From contig JAISQC010000167.1 of the NCBI GenBank assembly GCA_031274465.1, positions 1 to 10,224 on the forward strand: a stretch of DNA of 10,224 nt. Direction: 5' to 3'. This document shows positions 1 to 7,318 of the stretch, one piece after another. The DNA comes from Synergistaceae bacterium. GTDB lineage: Bacteria > Synergistota > Synergistia > Synergistales > Synergistaceae. Each line of letters starts with the position of its first letter. Position 1 is the first letter of the stretch. Made by a program: the position numbers and the translations under genes. The notes below the pieces were generated by a model. That model did not search any database. It worked only from the letters and a program-made list of their open reading frames with translations, and was not told where the DNA came from.

Positions 1-318
1 CCGATGGCTCATGCCGAAATACAGGACGCGCTCCCGGACATGGACAGGGTGACCCTTTACAGGACCCTCGCTAATTTCGTCGCAAAAGAGGTCGCCCATC
101 AGGTGCAGGGCCCGGACGGCGCGTGGAGGTTCTGCGCGCATCCGCCCGACACAAAAGGCTGTCCCGGGAACCATCCGCACTTTCTGTGCTCCTCCTGCGG
201 CAAGATGATCTGCCTGACCGACCAGAGCCTGGCGCGCGTGTCCGTCCCGGACGGCTACGCCGTCTGCGGCAAGCAGACGGTCGTCTACGGGAAATGCTCC
301 AACTGCGCCGGCAACTGA
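1..318 (+). CDS. Fur-family metal-responsive transcriptional regulator (5' partial)
   Basis: The reading frame is open from the left edge and ends at TGA 316-318, so the N-terminus lies outside the window; the ATG at position 4 is probably an internal codon. Numbered from that Met, residues 14-25 (DRVTLYRTLANF) match the recognition-helix region of Fur winged-helix domains. Residues 57-65 (HPHFLCSSC) and the second CxxC at 98-101 (CSNC) match the His-rich metal site and the structural zinc cysteine pairs of the family. Fur proteins are cytoplasmic dimeric repressors that sense Fe, Zn, Mn or peroxide. The extra cysteines (C44, C53, C70, C88) and the short C-terminus ending just after the second CxxC leave the metal open: Zur-like or Fur/PerR-like are both possible. 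The next gene begins 83 nt downstream on the same strand, with no terminator hairpin visible between them. The family call is secure; the metal is not. Confidence 0.9.
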   Translation, partial: PMAHAEIQDALPDMDRVTLYRTLANFVAKEVAHQVQGPDGAWRFCAHPPDTKGCPGNHPHFLCSSCGKMICLTDQSLARVSVPDGYAVCGKQTVVYGKCSNCAGN

Positions 319-401
319 ACCCACAGCCTCCCCTGAATGGCGCGACTGCAGATCAGGCCGAGTCCAAAAACATCCGAAAATTTCGCGCGCCCGGATGGCG
401 A

Positions 402-1124
402 ATGCCGCCTGCGGCGCTGACGCTTATCTGCATTGCCGCGATGGCCCTGTCGATGCAGCCGCCTGCCGCATGGGCGTCTCCGGCAAGCGGCGCGCTCTCC
501 CCCGAAGGTTCGCAGCCAAGCCAGGCCGCGGGATACCTAGCCGAAGCGAAGGACTCGCTTGGCCTGCAAACCGATCTGCCTGGCGGCGAAAAAGCCCTCT
601 GGAAGCCCCACCCGTTTTGGGATTTCCTGCTCCCTAAATTGAAGATGTCTCGGAGAACGGCCGCCTTCGTCCTATGGGCGGCGGCTGCTGCGATCACCGC
701 GATAATCCTGGCGAAGTTTCGCGACAACCTGTGGAGCGCGAGCCGGGCGCGGCGTTTGGAGTCCCTTCCAAACGGCGACGGCGCGCCGGCCTTGTCGGCA
801 GAGCGCATGGAAATCGCACGAGCCGAGGCTGACGACATGGCCCGCGCCGGCGATTTCGCCGGCGCCGTGCACGCACTTCTTCTTCGGAGCGTCCGCGAAA
901 TGCGGGGCCGGATGCCCGGGCACATATCGGCATCGCTCACCAGCCGGGAACTGCTGAACCTGCCGACATTCTCCGCGCAGGAGCGCTCTGTTTTCGAGAC
1001 CATAGTGAGCTGCGTTGAAATATCGTATTTTGGATCGCACCAGCCCGGCGAGGACGAGTACCTGTCATGCCGGCGCTGTTTCGACGAGCTGGCCGGGCTT
1101 CTCGGGCGAGGCGAAGCCGCATGA
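402..1124 (+). CDS. DUF4129-like membrane protein, first gene of the MoxR operon
   Basis: The predicted product has 240 residues. Residues 1-25 look like a signal peptide or first membrane segment (hydrophobic core ALTLICIAAMALSM, possible cleavage after AWA). Residues about 87-104 are a transmembrane helix. The C-terminal part (about 125-235) contains the acidic and Arg-rich helices, with a late YFG motif, typical of DUF4129 domains. No transglutaminase domain is fused, unlike some relatives. The start is uncertain: the frame is open far upstream through the end of the Fur gene, and the ATG at 402 has only a weak GGATGG at 3-nt spacing. The basic stretch just before it (KNIRKFR) would suit a signal-peptide n-region but has no ATG or GTG. 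The gap 319-401 shows no clear promoter. The stop overlaps the next ATG (ATGA). The function is unknown; the family assignment rests on both sequence and context. Confidence 0.75.
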   Translation: MPPAALTLICIAAMALSMQPPAAWASPASGALSPEGSQPSQAAGYLAEAKDSLGLQTDLPGGEKALWKPHPFWDFLLPKLKMSRRTAAFVLWAAAAAITAIILAKFRDNLWSASRARRLESLPNGDGAPALSAERMEIARAEADDMARAGDFAGAVHALLLRSVREMRGRMPGHISASLTSRELLNLPTFSAQERSVFETIVSCVEISYFGSHQPGEDEYLSCRRCFDELAGLLGRGEAA

Positions 1125-2374
1125 AGGGCCAGATCTTCTCACGCTCCGCCGTAGCGCTGTTATTGTCCGGCGCGATATTCCTGTTCGCCCTCTCTGTCCT
1201 TCTGTCGGCCAAAACGCACGCGCCGGTCTCAGGCCTCGGCGCGGGGCCGGGCGCTTATTCCAAGTCGGCGGTCGGGTGCGCCGGGTTTTACAGCCTGTTG
1301 CGGCGCTCGGGCATCCCGGCATCGGCAAGCTCCCGCAACTCGCTCTCCGATGCCGGGGCCGGAGGGACGATAATAATCGCCGAGCCGAACCTGGCATACG
1401 CCCGCAAGGTGGAAGACTTGCTGGAGGACGCGCCGAGGGCGCTCGTCGTGCTGCCCAAATGGAGGTGGGTTCGTGACGGGAAACGCCCGTCGTGGATTTC
1501 GGAAGCCGAGCTTCTTGGAACTTACGAGCCCATTGCCACGCTTAGCCTGATTTCCAACAGGGGCGGCGTATTTCGGAAAGAGTGGCCCCTCGACTGGCCC
1601 GCGAACGAACTCGGCATAAACCCCTCCGGCTCGGGCGTGGCCCAGCTGATCGCCCCTGAGGGCATGAAAACGATTGTCGGCGACGGGGAGGGGGCGCTGG
1701 TGGCGGAAATAACACGGTCGGGCAAAAAAATATGGATACTGTCGGACCCGGACGTCATGTCAAACCATGGCATCATGCGCGAAAACAACGCCGATTTCAT
1801 GCTGAGAGTCGTTAGCGCCCTAAGGTCGTGGGAAAGCGGCGGCGGCAGCTCGCCCGTTGTATTCGACGAAACGCTCCACGGATTCATGGCGCCGGCCGAC
1901 TCCCCCGTGAAGCTTCTTTTCATGTTCCCGTTCTGGGCCGTGACCCTTTTGACCTGCTGTTCGGCCTCTATCCTCGCAATGGCGGGGGCAGGCCGCTTCG
2001 GCGCCCCGATCGCACGAAAGCCCGAGCTCGATTTCGGGAAATCAAGCCTCATCGCCAACAGCGCGGCGCTGCTCGACTACGGGGGCCATCATGCGCAGGT
2101 CATGGACAGATACGTCAGCATGACCATCCGCTCCGTTGGAAGAGCGCTTCACGCGCCACCCGGCCAGGACGAGGCCGCGCTCGCCGCGTGGCTCGACCGG
2201 ATCGGGAACGAGCGCGGCGTGAGCGTCTCGTGCGCCGCAATACTGCGCGCCAAAAACACGCCCGAGGCATCGGAAAAAAGACGCCTGGATCGCTTGCACG
2301 GCGCGGCGCGGGACATCCACAGATGGAAAGGGGAGATTGCGAATGGACCTGCAATTCATCGCGGACATAGTTAG
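1121..2374 (+). CDS. DUF4350-domain membrane protein
   Basis: The predicted product has 417 residues. An N-terminal membrane anchor (about 9-29) is followed by a segment with the DUF4350 pattern: PGAYSKSAVGCAGFYSLLRRSG followed by a Gly-rich strand (GGTIIIAEPN), then a Rossmann-like region that would lie on the far side of the membrane. FDETLHGF at 248-255 corresponds to the conserved FDE-x-x-HG motif of the family. A second membrane helix spans about 263-289, and a 128-residue Arg-rich tail should return to the cytoplasm. I chose ATG 1121, which overlaps the upstream stop by 4 nt (ATGA); upstream codons in this frame lie inside the DUF4129 gene and encode an Arg-rich stretch that would spoil the anchor. 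The 3' end overlaps the MoxR gene by 32 nt. Proteins of this type accompany MoxR and DUF58 genes; their biochemical role is not known. Confidence 0.8.
   Translation: MKGQIFSRSAVALLLSGAIFLFALSVLLSAKTHAPVSGLGAGPGAYSKSAVGCAGFYSLLRRSGIPASASSRNSLSDAGAGGTIIIAEPNLAYARKVEDLLEDAPRALVVLPKWRWVRDGKRPSWISEAELLGTYEPIATLSLISNRGGVFRKEWPLDWPANELGINPSGSGVAQLIAPEGMKTIVGDGEGALVAEITRSGKKIWILSDPDVMSNHGIMRENNADFMLRVVSALRSWESGGGSSPVVFDETLHGFMAPADSPVKLLFMFPFWAVTLLTCCSASILAMAGAGRFGAPIARKPELDFGKSSLIANSAALLDYGGHHAQVMDRYVSMTIRSVGRALHAPPGQDEAALAAWLDRIGNERGVSVSCAAILRAKNTPEASEKRRLDRLHGAARDIHRWKGEIANGPAIHRGHS
2327..2335 (+). promoter_or_regulatory. Ribosome binding site of the MoxR gene
   Basis: AAAGGGGAG lies 7 nt before ATG 2343, inside the 3' end of the DUF4350 gene. 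It decides in favour of ATG 2343 over TTG 2337 and allows MoxR to be initiated independently, as well as by coupling. Confidence 0.75.
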
Positions 2375-3299
2375 CGCCGTCAAGGGCGAAACCCGCAAAG
2401 TCATCGTAGGGCAGGATGAAACGATAGAACTTTTGACGGCCAGCCTGCTGTGCGGAGGGCACGTCCTGCTCGAGGGCGTCCCAGGCACCGGCAAGACGTT
2501 CATGGTGCAGGCGTTCGCGGCCTGCCTAGACCTCCAGTTCGGGCGCATCCAGTTCACTCCCGACATGATGCCGGGGGACGTGCTGGGCACGAACCTCTTC
2601 GATTTCAGGACCAACTCGTTCGCGCTGACGAAGGGGCCGATCTTCACTCAGATACTACTGGCGGACGAGGTGAACCGAACCCCGCCGAAAACGCAGGCCG
2701 CCCTGCTTCAGGCGATGAACGAGCGCCAGGTCAGCATCGACCGCCAGACCTACGACCTGGGCGATGAATTCATGGTGGTCGCAACGGAAAACCCAATCGA
2801 GCAGCAGGGGACTTATCCGCTTCCCGAAGCGCAGCTCGACCGCTTCCTATTCAAATTGGCGATAGGCTATCCGAGCCGCGACGAGGAGCGCGAAATAGTC
2901 GAACGACACGGCCACAGGCCGGCAATGCCCAAAATTTCCGATTACGGGCTGAAACCGGCGATACAGCTCGCGCACCTCTTGGCGGCGCGGAAGTATGCCT
3001 CGCAGATCAGGATGACGAGCGACCTCGTGGGCTACATAGTGGACATCGTCAGGGGGACGCGGCAGCACGCCTCGATAGAGACCGGCGCCTCCCCCCGAGC
3101 CGCCAACATGATGGCGTCCGCCGCCAGGTCATACGCCGCCATCTGCGGCAGGGACTTCGTCATCCCCGACGACGTCAAAAAACTCGCCCTCCCCCTGATG
3201 CGGCACAGGATAGTCATGACGGCCGACGCCGACATCGAAGGGGTGACGAGCGATCAGGCGCTGCGCGACATAATAGACCAGACCCCGGCCCCGAGATGA
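2343..3299 (+). CDS. MoxR-family AAA+ ATPase
   Basis: The predicted product is 318 residues, normal for MoxR. Walker A is GVPGTGKT (45-52), Walker B is ILLADE (104-109) followed by VNRTPPKTQAALLQAMNE, sensor 1 is Asn150 in ATENPIEQQG, the PEAQLDRF arginine region is at 161-168, and the sensor 2 motif is GASPRA (248-253). All catalytic elements are intact, so the enzyme should hydrolyse ATP. MoxR ATPases are cytoplasmic hexameric chaperone-like machines that work with von Willebrand A or DUF58 partners, here encoded immediately downstream. Start choice: ATG 2343 has a strong Shine-Dalgarno site (AAAGGGGAG, 2327-2335) at 7-nt spacing; an in-frame TTG at 2337 is too close to that site. The gene begins inside the DUF4350 gene (32-nt overlap), the only long overlap in the operon and the only one with a separate strong ribosome site buried in the upstream gene. 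Confidence 0.97.
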   Translation: MDLQFIADIVSAVKGETRKVIVGQDETIELLTASLLCGGHVLLEGVPGTGKTFMVQAFAACLDLQFGRIQFTPDMMPGDVLGTNLFDFRTNSFALTKGPIFTQILLADEVNRTPPKTQAALLQAMNERQVSIDRQTYDLGDEFMVVATENPIEQQGTYPLPEAQLDRFLFKLAIGYPSRDEEREIVERHGHRPAMPKISDYGLKPAIQLAHLLAARKYASQIRMTSDLVGYIVDIVRGTRQHASIETGASPRAANMMASAARSYAAICGRDFVIPDDVKKLALPLMRHRIVMTADADIEGVTSDQALRDIIDQTPAPR

Positions 3300-4606
3300 T
3301 GATCCCGACCAAACGGGCCGCCGCTATTTTTTCGATGTCGATCCCGCTGGCCCTCGTCATCGTTTCGGCGTGGCGGGAGCTATGGTACGCGTCGTTCTGC
3401 TACCCGGCGTTGGCGGCCATTTTCATGATGGCCGACGCGGTTTCGTCGCTTCCATCGAACCGCCTGAAAGCGGCCCTTCAAGTGCCGAAGCGGCTTTGCG
3501 TCGGGCGCCCGAAGGATGCCGTGCTGACCCTTGACGCGGGCGGGTTCGGCTTCCCTGTCCTGATATGCGCGCGCCTGGAGCTGACCGGCGAGGCCGACGC
3601 CCCTGCCGACGCGCTGGGAGAGCTCGCGGGCGGGGCTTGCTCGATGCGCCTCCGGGTGGCCCCGAAGCGGCGGGGGCGCATCGGCGTGGCGGCGGTATGG
3701 CTCAAGTGGAGCGGCCCCATGGGCTTGATGGAGACGCGGCGAAGACAGGCGGTGGGCGAGGGAATCGACGTAATCCCCGACGTGAACGGCATACCAAGCG
3801 AAGCACTTCGCTATATGTCGCGCGACGCGGAATACGGCGAAAAAACGTCCCTGCTCAAGGGCGTCGGAACGGAATTCGAGGACCTGTGCGACTTCGAGCC
3901 GGGGATGGACCACCGCCTGATCGACTGGAAAAGCTCCGCCCGCCACAGAAAGGCGCTCTGCAAGGAATACCGGGACGAGCGCAACCATCACGTCGTGCTG
4001 GGCTTCGACACGGGGCGGCTCATGCTCGAGCCGGCTAACGGGATGCCAAAGATCGATCAGGCCATAAGGGCGGGGCTGCTGTTGGGCTGGTCCGCGCTCC
4101 GCAACGGGGACTTCCTGGGCGGGTGCGGGTTCGATGCGGCTTTCAGAAATTACATAAAGCCAGGGCGGGGGATGCGGCACTTCACGCGATTCCAGCGCTT
4201 CACGTCCGATCTGTCCTACAGGACGGAGGAGACGAACTTCACGCTCGCCATCGCGGAGCTGAACACGCGGCTCTCCCGCCGCGCCCTCGTCGTACTGTTC
4301 ACCGAATTCGCGGACCCCATTCAGGCGGAGCTTCTGATCGAGAGCCTGGGATGGATGGCGCGCCGCCATGCCGTCATATTCGTCACGATGCGCGACGCCA
4401 TGCTGGCGAGCCTCCAGAACGCGCCGCCAGAAAACTTCCGCGCCATAGCAAGCGCCGTGGTCTCCGGCGATTTCCTGCGCGAGCGGCGGATAGTCCTTGA
4501 GCGCGTTTCCAGGCTCGGGATCCATTGCCTCGACGTTCCTGCCGGAGCGGTGCCGCCCGCGCTCCTCAACCGCTACATGATGATCAAGCGGAGGGGGCTG
4601 CTGTGA
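3296..4606 (+). CDS. DUF58-domain protein, MoxR partner
   Basis: The predicted product has 436 residues. Two hydrophobic segments at about 8-25 and 30-46 form an N-terminal hairpin anchor. The DUF58 signature lies at 191-216: GTEFEDLCDFEPG, then IDWKSSAR, followed by KEYRDERN. The following strand HHVVLGFDTGRLM (about 231-243) begins a von Willebrand A-like fold. Its metal-site motif is DTGRL rather than the classical DxSxS, so ordinary MIDAS metal binding is doubtful; I recall DTGR-type motifs in other MoxR-linked DUF58 proteins, so this may be a subfamily trait. The start overlaps the MoxR stop (ATGA), and a second ATG at 3299 is equally possible. No Shine-Dalgarno sequence precedes it, suggesting reinitiation after MoxR. 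The 3' end overlaps the next gene by 4 nt (GTGA). It probably acts as the adaptor or substrate of MoxR at the membrane. Confidence 0.93.
   Translation: MMIPTKRAAAIFSMSIPLALVIVSAWRELWYASFCYPALAAIFMMADAVSSLPSNRLKAALQVPKRLCVGRPKDAVLTLDAGGFGFPVLICARLELTGEADAPADALGELAGGACSMRLRVAPKRRGRIGVAAVWLKWSGPMGLMETRRRQAVGEGIDVIPDVNGIPSEALRYMSRDAEYGEKTSLLKGVGTEFEDLCDFEPGMDHRLIDWKSSARHRKALCKEYRDERNHHVVLGFDTGRLMLEPANGMPKIDQAIRAGLLLGWSALRNGDFLGGCGFDAAFRNYIKPGRGMRHFTRFQRFTSDLSYRTEETNFTLAIAELNTRLSRRALVVLFTEFADPIQAELLIESLGWMARRHAVIFVTMRDAMLASLQNAPPENFRAIASAVVSGDFLRERRIVLERVSRLGIHCLDVPAGAVPPALLNRYMMIKRRGLL
4590..4597 (+). promoter_or_regulatory. Ribosome binding site of the SpoIIM-like gene
   Basis: GGAGGGGG lies 5 nt before the GTG start at 4603, within the last codons of the DUF58 gene. 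It supports the unusual GTG start that overlaps the upstream stop as GTGA. Confidence 0.75.
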
Positions 4607-5625
4607 CCGAGCCGCAACGCGCATCTGCGGAAACGGCCCTCCGCAGCGCCAGGTTCCGCGCCGCAAGGGAGGATGCCTGGCACAGGCTCGACGAAATGGT
4701 GTCCCGCGTGGAGAAAAGCGGCGTCGGAACCCTTTCGGCCTCGGAGTCGCAGGAGCTTCCCCTGCTTTACAGGTCGGCCGCGTCATCGCTTTCAGTAGCC
4801 CGCAACATAGCGCTCGACCGCAACCTGCTTCTTTATCTGGAGAACCTGACGCTGCGGGCCTACCTCGTGGTTTATGGCCCGCGCACCGGTGTCGCGCGAA
4901 ACCTCGCGGAGTTCCTAGCGCACGGGTTCCCCGCAGCGGTCCGCGGCATGAGGCGGCATCTGGCCATAGCGTTCGCGGTGCTAGCCGCCGGGGCTATCGC
5001 CGGGTATTCCCTTGTCGCCTCGGACATCAGCTATTATGACCTGCTGGTGCCGTCATTCCTCGCCGGAGGCAGAGGGCCCGACAGCACGGCGGATGAGCTC
5101 CGCAAGGTGCTCTTCGCCCCGTGGCCGGGATTTGTTGAAACATTCATAGTGTTTGCAAACTTCCTCTTCCGCCACAACGCCATGGTGGGGATTTTCTGCT
5201 TCGGCCTCGGGGTCGCCCTGGGGGCTCCGACCATACTGCTTCTGGCGTACAACGGCGCCGCGTTAGGGGCTTTTTTCGCGCTGCACGCGCGAGCGGGGCT
5301 TGCCGCAGACCTGGCTGGGTGGGTCGCGGTGCATGGCGTCACGGAAATACTGGCGCTTCTCCTGTGCGCCTCCGCAGGCCTGGTCATATCCGAGAAAATT
5401 TTGTTTCCGGGGCCGGAATCGCGCCTGGAGAGCCTGGCACGGCACGGGAGGGTGGCTGCGGGGGTGGCGTCCGGAGCTGTAGGGATGTTTTTCATGGCCG
5501 GAGTGTTCGAGGGGGGCTTCAGGCAACTGATATCGAACACTCCAGGCCGATTTGCGTTCGAGTCCGCCACGGCGGTTTTCTGGGCGGCTTATTTCATCTT
5601 CGCGGGAAGGGGGAAAGAGCGATGA
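4603..5625 (+). CDS. SpoIIM-family (DUF95) integral membrane protein
   Basis: The predicted product has 340 residues. A soluble, basic N-terminal third (1-115) is followed by about five to six hydrophobic segments (roughly 119-138, 193-215, 218-232, 244-263, 284-302, 320-335). Family hallmarks are FRHN (189-192) at the start of a membrane segment, YNG (216-218) and VHGVTE (243-248), matching the HN, NG and HG-x-x-E positions conserved in SpoIIM-like proteins. In Bacillus, SpoIIM is part of an engulfment machine, but most homologues, as here, occur in non-sporulating MoxR operons and have no established function. The start is GTG 4603, overlapping the DUF58 stop as GTGA, with GGAGGGGG (4590-4597) at 5-nt spacing. 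Upstream in-frame codons back to 4525 lie inside DUF58 and are rejected. The stop overlaps the RDD start by 4 nt. Confidence 0.92.
   Translation: MTEPQRASAETALRSARFRAAREDAWHRLDEMVSRVEKSGVGTLSASESQELPLLYRSAASSLSVARNIALDRNLLLYLENLTLRAYLVVYGPRTGVARNLAEFLAHGFPAAVRGMRRHLAIAFAVLAAGAIAGYSLVASDISYYDLLVPSFLAGGRGPDSTADELRKVLFAPWPGFVETFIVFANFLFRHNAMVGIFCFGLGVALGAPTILLLAYNGAALGAFFALHARAGLAADLAGWVAVHGVTEILALLLCASAGLVISEKILFPGPESRLESLARHGRVAAGVASGAVGMFFMAGVFEGGFRQLISNTPGRFAFESATAVFWAAYFIFAGRGKER
5607..5613 (+). promoter_or_regulatory. Ribosome binding site of the RDD gene
   Basis: AAGGGGG lies 8 nt before ATG 5622, in the last codons of the SpoIIM-like gene. It fixes the RDD start at the ATGA overlap, although the same frame is open further upstream. 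Confidence 0.7.
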
Positions 5626-6530
5626 CGGACGTCGAGGGACGCCTGAGCGCCCTGATCGAAGGCGTATCGCGCGAGCAGCGCTCCATAGAGACACCCGAGG
5701 GGGTCTCCCTCCGGGTCGCTCTCGCCACCCGCATGGAGCGCGTCAGCGCGTTTCTGCTCGACATGGCGTTCATGGGCGCGGCGGTTTTTTGCCTGTGCCT
5801 GCTGATCATCCCCCTGTTTTTCTCCGGGACGGACATGCCGATTGGGATGACGCTCATCCTGTTTCTGGCGTTCATAGTCCGCATACTCTACTTCACCCAT
5901 TTCGAGCTGGCGTGGCAGGGCGCGACCCCGGGCAAAAAAATCTGCGGGCTGCGCGTGATAAACCGCAGCGGCGGGCCGCTGGCGCCATCTGCCGTCATAG
6001 CCCGCAACCTCACCAGGGAGGTGGAGTTCTTCCTGCCCCTTGGCATATTTCTGAGCCTCGACGCGAGCCTGGGCGTAGCCCGCCAGCTCGCCCTGCTCGG
6101 CTGGACGTGCGCGATCGCGGCGCTGCCGCTTTTTAACAGGGATCATCTGCGGGCTGGCGATATAATAGGAGGGACTGTCGTAATATCGATGCCCAAACGC
6201 GCGCTGAAAGGCGACTTGAGCGAGCGCGGCCAAAGCGCCGACGGCGCGGCTTACGCATTTTCCCCATCGCAGCTCGCCATTTACGGGGCCTTCGAGCTTC
6301 AAGCCCTCGAAGAGCTGCTGCGCCACCCTCCATCGGACCTCGCACTCGAGGAGGTCTGCGGCAAAATCCGCCGCAAAATCGGATACGCCGAAAATATAGA
6401 GCGGCATGACGTCCGCCGGTTCCTCGGCGATTTTTACGCGGCGGAGCGGGCCGCCCTCGAACACGGGCAGCTCTTCGGCCATTTCAAGGCCGACAAAACG
6501 TCAGCCTCGGAACCGCGCGCCAAAAGCTAG
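5622..6530 (+). CDS. RDD-family membrane protein, last gene of the MoxR operon
   Basis: The predicted product has 302 residues. The RDD signature is clear: Arg40 and Asp47 in RMERVSAFLLD at the first helix, GATPGKKICGLRV (100-112) in the inter-helix loop, and Asp180 in LRAGDIIGG before the last strand. Hydrophobic segments lie at about 44-67, 74-92, 137-147 and 155-171. After residue 190 comes a charged, soluble tail of about 110 residues, longer than the minimal RDD domain and probably cytoplasmic; it is rich in Leu, Glu and Arg helices and I recognise no domain in it. ATG 5622 overlaps the SpoIIM-like stop (ATGA) and has AAGGGGG (5607-5613) at 8-nt spacing. RDD proteins are loosely linked to transport, but in this context a structural partner of the MoxR complex is more likely. 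Its stop codon overlaps that of the convergent gene. Confidence 0.92.
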   Translation: MTDVEGRLSALIEGVSREQRSIETPEGVSLRVALATRMERVSAFLLDMAFMGAAVFCLCLLIIPLFFSGTDMPIGMTLILFLAFIVRILYFTHFELAWQGATPGKKICGLRVINRSGGPLAPSAVIARNLTREVEFFLPLGIFLSLDASLGVARQLALLGWTCAIAALPLFNRDHLRAGDIIGGTVVISMPKRALKGDLSERGQSADGAAYAFSPSQLAIYGAFELQALEELLRHPPSDLALEEVCGKIRRKIGYAENIERHDVRRFLGDFYAAERAALEHGQLFGHFKADKTSASEPRAKS

Positions 6531-7294
6531 TCGAACACGTTTGACAGGCTGTTTACGGCGACTTTCTCCTTGACGCTCCGAAGCTCGTAATAAGCCACAG
6601 GCGCAGCCACAGCCTGAAACGTTGAGGGCAGCAGGAGCATCACGGTCCTGATCGATTGCATCACGATGGCCTCGCCTATGCCCGGCAGATGCCCGGCACG
6701 GCCAACCGCGCCCTCTATCGCGTTCGCAACAAAGAAGGCCAATCCCCCGAAAATGCCGCCGAGCACCATCAAAAGCAGCACGACGCCGAAAATCTGCCAG
6801 CGCGACCCCTTCGTCAGCTCCCTGCTGCGCCCGAGGCTTCGGATGGGGCCGACCCTCTCGACGACGCAGGCCGGAATCGCCGCGTACCACACGCACATCA
6901 GCATTATCCCGGGAACGAGGAGCGCCGCGAAACCGAGCGTGATGGCCACATAGCTCAGGAACGAGACGCCAACCAGAGGCAGGAAGCACGACATCCCTCT
7001 GGACACGGAATCCCGCAAAGAGGGCCTGGCGCCGGTCAGGGACTGATAGACGGCGTAGGATATCATGCCCGAGACCACCGAGCTGCAAAGCCCTGTCACG
7101 AAGGTCGTAACCCAGAAAGCGGTCAACTGGTGTCGAAACAGAAAAAGCGACGGCACCGACGAGACCAGCACCGCCACGAGCGTCAAGCCTATGAACAGGG
7201 GCGGGTTGCTGGAGATCGCGCTCCAGGTTTTGCCAAAGACGCTTGCCACCTCAAACCGGGATGCCGCGCCGGCATCATTTCGAACGTGCGCCAT
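6527..7294 (-). CDS. Multi-pass membrane protein of unknown function
   Basis: The predicted product has 255 residues with about six hydrophobic segments (roughly 33-53, 60-80, 103-123, 125-142, 168-192, 210-235). The pattern PGIMLMCVWYAAIP, then VVERVGPIRSLGRSRELTKG, then a Gly-rich hydrophobic helix and a final YYELR resembles the broad YciC-like / glycerophosphodiesterase membrane-domain group. Members of this group keep a Pro-Gly, then Glu, then Arg-Ser-x-x-Leu-x-x-Gly series. No catalytic motif is seen and the function is unknown. Start choice: ATG at 7294 has AAGGGGG (7301-7307) at 6-nt spacing. The frame continues 31 codons further upstream to 7387, but that extension reads through the intergenic repeat at 7319-7388 and is rejected. 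The gene lies 100 nt downstream of the reductase on the same strand and converges on the RDD gene with overlapping TAG stops. Confidence 0.82.
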   Translation of the reverse strand: MAHVRNDAGAASRFEVASVFGKTWSAISSNPPLFIGLTLVAVLVSSVPSLFLFRHQLTAFWVTTFVTGLCSSVVSGMISYAVYQSLTGARPSLRDSVSRGMSCFLPLVGVSFLSYVAITLGFAALLVPGIMLMCVWYAAIPACVVERVGPIRSLGRSRELTKGSRWQIFGVVLLLMVLGGIFGGLAFFVANAIEGAVGRAGHLPGIGEAIVMQSIRTVMLLLPSTFQAVAAPVAYYELRSVKEKVAVNSLSNVFD

Positions 7295-7300
7295 AAAGTT

Positions 7301-7307
7301 CCCCCTT
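7301..7307 (-). promoter_or_regulatory. Ribosome binding site of the minus-strand membrane protein gene
   Basis: On the minus strand, AAGGGGG is followed by 6 nt and then ATG at 7294. It decides against the in-frame upstream ATGs near 7387, which lie in the repeat. Confidence 0.75.
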
Positions 7308-7318
7308 CTCGCGAAACC

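Noticed and set aside
3380..4786. A 468-codon minus-strand frame antisense to the DUF58 and SpoIIM-like genes
   Set aside because: Its composition is rich in Arg, Pro, Ala and His without domains, as expected of an antisense shadow in high-GC DNA; the plus-strand genes carry clear family motifs.
4603..5625. Sporulation gene cluster suggested by the SpoIIM family
   Set aside because: No other sporulation gene is present, and SpoIIM-like proteins are standard members of MoxR operons in non-sporulating bacteria.
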